Assembly (NCBI GenBank): GCA_038043185.1
Contig: JBBTCO010000044.1
Location: 1 to 30,662 of the forward strand
DNA: 30,662 bases
Source of the DNA: UBA5009 sp038043185
Lineage (GTDB): Bacteria > Bdellovibrionota > Bdellovibrionia > Bdellovibrionales > Bdellovibrionaceae
Reading direction: 5' to 3'
In this document: positions 26,062 through 30,662 of the stretch, piece by piece
Position numbering within the stretch: the stretch's first letter is position 1
How the letters are laid out: the number at the start of each line of letters is the position of its first letter
Notes under the pieces: generated by a model
Told to the model about the DNA's origin: nothing
Databases searched by the model: none
Seen by the model: the letters and a program-made list of their open reading frames with translations, nothing else
Position numbers and translations under genes: made by a program

Positions 26062-27053
26062 TTAAAAAAATCCTAATCATGGATCGTTTTTCTCAAGAAA
26101 GTTTTTTGTTTTTAAAACAACAGCCCGGTTTCGAAGTGGTTCGCGCTGAATCCCCAGAAAAAATTCCGCTTGAACATTTAATGACTGCTCATGCCTTATT
26201 GATTCGCTCGAAAACCCGTATTGATGAAAATTTATTAAAAAATTCTCCCAAGCTTCAACTGATTATTACCACCACCAGTGGTTTTGATCACATCGATTTG
26301 TCCGCGACTCAAAAGTGGGGCATCACTGTGATGCACACTCCAACCGCAAATATTGAAAGCGCCACCCAGCTGACCTGGGGCTTGGCGCTGGGTTGCAGTT
26401 CACTCATTCACGCTGGTCATCGAGGAATTAAAGCTGGCGAATGGAACCGCGAAAGTTTAGTGGGACTGGAACTTGCCGGTCGCACCTATGGAGTTATTGG
26501 TCTTGGTCGAATTGGTTCTCGCGTGGCTGAAATTGCACATGTTTTTAACATGAAGGTGGTGGCCTATGATCCCTACCAAGAAGATGAGGTGTTTGACCGC
26601 CTTCAAGTCGACAGACTCAGTTATGAAGAGGTTCTTAAAACCGCTGATATAGTTTCATTTCATGTCCCGAAAACTCTGGAAACAGACAAAATGCTTACCC
26701 GCTCGCATTTTGAATACATCCACCGCGGCATCATTCTAATTAATACTTCGCGAGGCTCAGTTATCGACGAAAATGACCTTTGTGAAGCCATTGAAAGCGG
26801 CTATCTTCGCGCTGTTGGCCTGGATGTTTTTGAAAAAGAGCCTCTCCCAAGGACTTCGAAGTTGCTCAATTATCCCCAAGTGCTGCTGACCCCACATATT
26901 GGCGCTAATACGGACGAAGCTTTTTACAAAGCCTCTAATACCGCAGCAGAAAAACTGATCCGATTCTTTATCGAAGGCTCAACTAGCGATACTTTACCCC
27001 CCCGAGTGCCCTGGTACGGAGCTACTCCTTTTGGCGCTGGGCCCAAAAGTTAA
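26058..27053 (+). CDS. serA: D-3-phosphoglycerate dehydrogenase-like D-2-hydroxyacid dehydrogenase
   Basis: An NAD-dependent D-2-hydroxyacid dehydrogenase. The Rossmann motif GVIGLGRIGSRVA and the catalytic Arg (NTSRGSVID), Glu (DVFEKEP) and His (LLTPHIGAN) are all present. At about 331 residues it lacks the C-terminal ACT or intervening domain of long SerA, so it is the short type. The ATG at 26058 has GAGGA 7 bases upstream and overlaps the aminotransferase stop; the TTG at 26040 is an unlikely alternative. The pairing favours serine biosynthesis, but another 2-hydroxyacid substrate cannot be excluded. Confidence 0.85.
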   Translation: MIKKILIMDRFSQESFLFLKQQPGFEVVRAESPEKIPLEHLMTAHALLIRSKTRIDENLLKNSPKLQLIITTTSGFDHIDLSATQKWGITVMHTPTANIESATQLTWGLALGCSSLIHAGHRGIKAGEWNRESLVGLELAGRTYGVIGLGRIGSRVAEIAHVFNMKVVAYDPYQEDEVFDRLQVDRLSYEEVLKTADIVSFHVPKTLETDKMLTRSHFEYIHRGIILINTSRGSVIDENDLCEAIESGYLRAVGLDVFEKEPLPRTSKLLNYPQVLLTPHIGANTDEAFYKASNTAAEKLIRFFIEGSTSDTLPPRVPWYGATPFGAGPKS

Positions 27054-27143
27054 AAGATTTCACAGAATCTCATGATTTTCCCCCAATTTTAAGCGAGAGT
27101 TGCCTCGGTCTTTCGAAAAAGGCCCCTCAAAAAAGGAGATCTT

Positions 27144-28442
27144 GTGGCTGGATTTGTAGTGATTGGTGCTCAATGGGGCGATGAAGGCAAAGGTAAACTA
27201 GTTGATGTTTTTGCGGCCAATGCAGATCTTGTTGTCAGATTTCAAGGTGGAGCAAATGCTGGACACACTCTTGTCGTTAATGGCCAAAAAACAGTTTTGC
27301 ATCTGATTCCATCTGGAATTTTACGTGCTGAAACGGCTTGTGCAATCACTTCGGCCGTCGTTATTGATGTCTTTAGCCTTGCCGAAGAAATTCGCAAGTT
27401 AAAACAGACGGGCTATTTACAAAATAACAAACAGCTCATGATTTCGGATGCAGCAACCATTTTGTTACCATTTCATAAGGCGATTGATGCCGCTCGCGAA
27501 ACTGATCTCTCTGAAGGAAAAATCGGCACCACAGGAAAAGGCATTGGCCCGGCCTATGAAGACCGCGCGGCTCGCCGGGCAATTTTATTTGGCGATCTTT
27601 ATGATTCTTCCACTTTAATCGCAAAGCTCGAGCATACACTTAAAGAAAAAAATCATCTTTTAAAAAACCTTTATGGAGGCGCTGAATTTTCAGCTCAAGA
27701 ACTATTTAAACAACTTCAATCGGTTGCAGAAGAATTGGCTCCCTATCGTTGTCGGGATACTTCGATGGTGGTTAATCGAGCCTTGAAGGCCGGTCGTCGC
27801 GTTCTGTTTGAAGGCGCCCAAGGAACCATGCTCGATATTTATCATGGCACTTATCCTTTTGTGACCAGTTCTTCGACTTTGGCGGGTTCAGCCTGCACTG
27901 GAGCGGGAATTGGGCCCACTCAAATTAAAAATGTTGTTGGTGTTTTTAAAGCCTATGCAACTCGAGTCGGTTCAGGTCCTTTTCCCAGCGAACTCAAAGA
28001 TGAGATTGGCCAAAAAATCCAAAATGAAGGCCACGAGTTTGGTTCCACAACCGGCAGAGCTCGCCGCTGTGGATGGTTGGACCTCGTAGCCCTACGGTAT
28101 GCGATTCGTGTGAATGGAATTACCAATTTGGCTTTAATGAAATTGGATATCCTTACCGGCCATGAAAAGGTGGGAGTTTGTGTAGCCTACAAATTGGGCG
28201 GCGAAATTTTGCAAGAATTACCAAATTCTCCGTATGAATTAGAAAAAGTTGAACCTATTGTCGAGTATTTCCCTGGTTGGAAAGAAGATATTACGAAGAT
28301 CACTCATCTTAAGGATTTACCAAGAAATGCCACAAGCTATATTGATTACATTGCCAATCAAATGGCCACTCCGATCGATGTGATTTCCGTTGGTCCCGGC
28401 CGCGAGCAAACTTTGTGGGTGAAGCCTTTGTTTAATAATTAA
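27144..28442 (+). CDS. purA: Adenylosuccinate synthetase
   Basis: PurA makes adenylosuccinate from IMP, aspartate and GTP, the first committed step to AMP. Diagnostic segments are GAQWGDEGKGKLVD with the catalytic Asp, GGANAGHT, GTTGKGIGPAYEDR, LFEGAQGTMLDI and TTGRARRCGWLD. At 432 residues it is full length. It starts at GTG with AAAGGAG 6 bases upstream. It lies 90 bases after serA; a small hairpin (27107-27124, 7-base stem with a CGAA loop) precedes its ribosome binding site, of unknown importance. Confidence 0.97.
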   Translation: MAGFVVIGAQWGDEGKGKLVDVFAANADLVVRFQGGANAGHTLVVNGQKTVLHLIPSGILRAETACAITSAVVIDVFSLAEEIRKLKQTGYLQNNKQLMISDAATILLPFHKAIDAARETDLSEGKIGTTGKGIGPAYEDRAARRAILFGDLYDSSTLIAKLEHTLKEKNHLLKNLYGGAEFSAQELFKQLQSVAEELAPYRCRDTSMVVNRALKAGRRVLFEGAQGTMLDIYHGTYPFVTSSSTLAGSACTGAGIGPTQIKNVVGVFKAYATRVGSGPFPSELKDEIGQKIQNEGHEFGSTTGRARRCGWLDLVALRYAIRVNGITNLALMKLDILTGHEKVGVCVAYKLGGEILQELPNSPYELEKVEPIVEYFPGWKEDITKITHLKDLPRNATSYIDYIANQMATPIDVISVGPGREQTLWVKPLFNN

Positions 28443-28476
28443 GCATAATTGGCCTCTCCTTTTTTACAAAGAAGGG

Positions 28477-28505
28477 TTGACACTGATTTGATTTTAATTG
28501 AAGTT
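28477..28505 (+). promoter_or_regulatory. Possible tRNA promoter
   Basis: TTGACA (28477-28482) is a perfect -35 box. At 17 bases the -10 position reads GAAGTT, a poor match, so only the -35 is convincing. Transcription would start about 16 bases before tRNA-Lys. Confidence 0.35.
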
Positions 28506-28528
28506 GTGTTCCTTGTTTTTGCCTTTGT

Positions 28529-28604
28529 GGTTCGCTAGCTCAGTTGGTAGAGCACTTCACTTTTAATGAAGGGGTCGATGGTTCGAGTCCATCGCGAGCC
28601 ACCA
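28529..28604 (+). tRNA. tRNA-Lys (TTT anticodon)
   Basis: The acceptor stem GGTTCGC pairs with GCGAGCC (one G-T pair), the D-arm reads AGCTCAGTTGGTAGAGC, the anticodon stem CTTCA pairs around loop CTTTTAA with anticodon TTT at 28562-28564, and the T-arm contains GGTTCGAGTCC. The CCA end is encoded at 28602-28604. A T-run follows at once. The next tRNA begins 14 bases later. Confidence 0.97.
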
Positions 28605-28618
28605 TTTTTTTCTCCTAC

Positions 28619-28694
28619 GTTCCCATCGTCTAGTGGCCTAGGACACCTCCCTTTCACGGAGGATACAGGGGTTCGAATCCCCTTGGGAACGCCA
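28619..28694 (+). tRNA. tRNA-Glu (TTC anticodon)
   Basis: The acceptor stem GTTCCCA pairs perfectly with TGGGAAC, the anticodon stem CCTCC/GGAGG encloses a loop with TTC, and the T-arm contains GGTTCGAATCC. The discriminator G and an encoded CCA end the gene at 28694. Its last 57 bases are also the antisense 3' end of the serine recombinase gene, suggesting that this tRNA is the attachment site of the element to its right. Confidence 0.97.
28638..28694. other. Putative attachment site (att) inside tRNA-Glu
   Basis: The recombinase reading frame enters the tRNA gene and stops inside it. The 3' part of tRNA-Glu is the likely shared core between chromosome and element. The matching second copy, needed to define the core, is not in the window and should lie beyond the right edge. 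Confidence 0.45.
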
Positions 28695-30251
28695 ATTTTC
28701 ACTGCCCTCATTTAATTTGATCTGAGCTAAAACACGAAATGGCTTTCGCAAGTCATATCGCAGATTTGCGCCTTCCATTCGGAGGTTCGAGCAGACTTTT
28801 TTCACCAGGTTCAATCGCTGTTCATCAACCGACTGTTCCCATATAGATTTCGCACGCTTAGAAAGTTCGAGCAAAGATTTCGTTGATCGCTCAATTAGGG
28901 CGTTATCCATGTTCTCCAGCGAAACCAATTTTTTTGCGGCCTCGTCACGCTCAAGCCTGATTTTGTCCAAATATCGGCCATATGTTTCTTTGTTCAAAAG
29001 GCCACCCATCCAATGCTCGTAGAGTTCGTCTTCCTTGCGATTTAGTTCTGAAATGCGACGGCTCGTGGCCGCTTGCGTTTCCTTTAGCGTTACTGCTGAA
29101 CTCAAAGTCAGGCGACGAACTTCTTCCATGATCTGATCAGCCAATTTTTCAGAAACTGAGATGTTGGCAATTGGTTCCCAAATTAACTCCCAGAGTCTTT
29201 TTTCCGATACATTCACCTGTCTGATCTTTTGGTCTTTGTGCAGACGTTTTGAATCACCACAATGATAATAACGGTACACCCGTTTGTTGTCGTTCGACTT
29301 GTTAGTTTTCGTTTTTGGATCATAAATGATCGCGCAGCCACATTCTGGCACTGCGCATGTCATAAGATAGCTAAACTGGCCAACAGGTCCTTCTTTTTTT
29401 GAAATACCGCGACGACCGTCAACCAATCGCACCCATTCAATGGGCACGATCAATTCATGTTTCCCCTCATACCAGTCTCCGCGCCAAAAAAATTTCCCAC
29501 TATAAAAAGGATTGGTCAGAACCGTTTCAACCGAAGCCTTACTAAAAACTTTTAACCGTTTTTCAGGAAGCAATTTTCCTTTGAGCTCTTTGTTTTCCTC
29601 AATAATTTGATTGCGTATCGCGAAATAAGAGAGCCCTTTAAGGGCACGGAGTTCGAAAATACGTTGCACAACTCTTTCCGTCGATTCGTCCGGAACAATT
29701 TTAGATTCCTTCTTCCCATTCTTACGGACGTTGCCCTCGCGAATATTTTTGTATCCAAGAGGAGCGCGCCCCGGAAACCATCCACTGCGGCACATTTCCG
29801 TCATGCCCTTTCGCGATTCGCGCGCGATATTCAGCGCAATATATTTGCTCACCGACGTCATCATATCGTCAGTGAAAATATCTGCAGGACTACAATCATG
29901 ATCGAGAATTCTTCGATCCTTATAATAATGAATAACCAAACGCTTGGTGATAACAAAAAACTGAAGCTGTTCGCGGTTGGTGAAATTGCGGGTCAACCGA
30001 TCTGGTTTTTCGACCACTAAATGCAAAATCTTTGTTTTGTGAGCAGCCACATACTGACGGATTGAATCCATCATATCATCGAACTTTTCACGTTTGTGGG
30101 ATTTGCTTCCGGTCTCGACCATGCGAAACGTTTCTTTAATGCTAAAATTCTTCTGCTCACAGTAATCTCGCCCAAGTCGCTCTTGAACATCTAGCGAAAA
30201 TCCGTCTTCTTGTTTTGGATCTGAGATCCGACACAATAAGATTGCCTCCAT
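28638..30251 (-). CDS. Large serine recombinase (integrase/resolvase family)
   Basis: The N-terminal resolvase domain has the nucleophile in LCRIS (Ser10) and the active-site Arg in KPDRLTRN (near 82-90). The recombinase domain (about 165-280) includes GRAPLGYKN and TNPFYSGKF. A zinc-ribbon region (about 300-360, CAVPECGC and YYHC) and a helical coiled-coil stretch (about 375-440) follow, as in phage and ICE-type large serine integrases. The last 18 residues are encoded by the antisense of tRNA-Glu, so they depend on what the element is joined to. The start has AAAGGAGG 6 bases upstream, inside the end of the preceding gene. Confidence 0.9.
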   Translation of the reverse strand: MEAILLCRISDPKQEDGFSLDVQERLGRDYCEQKNFSIKETFRMVETGSKSHKREKFDDMMDSIRQYVAAHKTKILHLVVEKPDRLTRNFTNREQLQFFVITKRLVIHYYKDRRILDHDCSPADIFTDDMMTSVSKYIALNIARESRKGMTEMCRSGWFPGRAPLGYKNIREGNVRKNGKKESKIVPDESTERVVQRIFELRALKGLSYFAIRNQIIEENKELKGKLLPEKRLKVFSKASVETVLTNPFYSGKFFWRGDWYEGKHELIVPIEWVRLVDGRRGISKKEGPVGQFSYLMTCAVPECGCAIIYDPKTKTNKSNDNKRVYRYYHCGDSKRLHKDQKIRQVNVSEKRLWELIWEPIANISVSEKLADQIMEEVRRLTLSSAVTLKETQAATSRRISELNRKEDELYEHWMGGLLNKETYGRYLDKIRLERDEAAKKLVSLENMDNALIERSTKSLLELSKRAKSIWEQSVDEQRLNLVKKVCSNLRMEGANLRYDLRKPFRVLAQIKLNEGSENWRSQGDSNPCILREREVS

Positions 30252-30253
30252 TC

Positions 30254-30634
30254 TTATCCTCCTTTTTTCTCGAGCTTCATCAGCTCGTAATAAAATTCGA
30301 CAATTTCCATAAACTGATCTCTCGTGAGTCCATATTCTTGATAGGCGCCTGCCTTCCCGTGAAACTCCTCATGCTGTTTGGTTTTGGGTACATCGGGACT
30401 GGTTTCGATTCGCGCGTCCGGCTGAGATTTATTTTTTCTTTCATTCCGAACCTCGCGCTTACAAGTCTTACAGATCGCCTCGAGCCAGCGGCCTTTTTGG
30501 TAAAACTCCCTAGCGGATTTGAACTTTTCGCAGCGAGAGCACGCCTTACTATTTACTTCCACATCTAACTCCACGGGTTGTGAAGTCCAGGGCATCTTGA
30601 AATTGGGCGCAAAAAATTCGACGTGCAGTTGCAC
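30254..30634 (-). CDS. Small zinc-ribbon protein of the mobile element
   Basis: It has 126 residues with a CxxC...CxxC zinc ribbon (CSRCEKF at 33-39, CKTC about 20 residues later), of a type seen in phage and plasmid proteins; the linker FYQKGRW is typical. The C-terminal half is charged and helical. Its stop is 2 bases before the recombinase start and it carries that gene's ribosome binding site, so the two are coupled. The start is taken as GTG 30634. A TGA of an upstream frame ends just before it, hinting that another coupled gene lies beyond the window. Function unknown; a recombination directionality factor or DNA-binding accessory are possibilities only. Confidence 0.65.
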   Translation of the reverse strand: MQLHVEFFAPNFKMPWTSQPVELDVEVNSKACSRCEKFKSAREFYQKGRWLEAICKTCKREVRNERKNKSQPDARIETSPDVPKTKQHEEFHGKAGAYQEYGLTRDQFMEIVEFYYELMKLEKKGG

Positions 30635-30662
30635 ATCAGATTTCAGTCGACTCCTTCAAAAA

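Noticed and set aside
29607..30020. 137-residue plus-strand open frame
   Set aside because: Antisense to the serine recombinase, which has clear catalytic motifs.
30215..30568. 117-residue plus-strand open frame
   Set aside because: Antisense to the zinc-ribbon gene and recombinase start; no convincing features.
1..30662. CRISPR array
   Set aside because: No regularly spaced direct repeats were seen; the only repeats are the palindromic elements near the left edge.

Overview
The window looks like chromosomal DNA from a Bdellovibrio-like bacterium (Bdellovibrionota or a related former deltaproteobacterium). This is an inference from gene content: an A-rich, moderately low-GC sequence carrying a long operon resembling the Myxococcus/Bdellovibrio Agl-Glt (adventurous gliding type) envelope machinery, a cluster of divergent prepilin-like genes, PilZ proteins and ordinary Gram-negative housekeeping genes (lptE, murJ, holA, rpsT, purA, ybeY).

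Layout. Bases 1-784 hold no intact gene. They contain two large nested-palindrome elements (351-487 and 619-775) built on one template in opposite orientations, a half-copy at the left edge, and what looks like the decayed 3' end of a membrane-protein gene (151-349). Bases 785-3786 (minus) are ybeY and a pgpH-like 7TM-HD phosphodiesterase gene, translationally coupled. mazG (3895-4737) diverges from them.

Bases 4985-17560 (plus) are ten closely spaced genes that read as one operon: a VWA lipoprotein, a GYF-PilZ protein, a TolQ/ExbB-type motor subunit, two TolR/ExbD-type subunits (one lacking the usual membrane aspartate), a very large TPR protein, a small exported protein, an inner-membrane protein with an AgmX/PglI-type C-terminal domain, an outer-membrane beta-barrel, a second periplasmic TPR protein and an exported coiled-coil protein. 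Together they outline a proton-driven inner-membrane motor connected through the periplasm to the outer membrane, with a possible c-di-GMP input.

Bases 17582-20754 (minus) hold a small exported protein of unknown function, a degraded transposase and three overlapping prepilin-like genes. Then come murJ (minus), rpsT (plus, UUG start) and the minus-strand run lptE-holA-pilZ. On the plus strand follow a class V aminotransferase coupled to a phosphoglycerate-dehydrogenase-like gene, then purA.

Bases 28529-28694 are tRNA-Lys and tRNA-Glu. The 3' end of a large serine recombinase gene runs into tRNA-Glu, and a small zinc-ribbon gene precedes the recombinase. This looks like one end of an integrated mobile element that continues past the right edge of the window.
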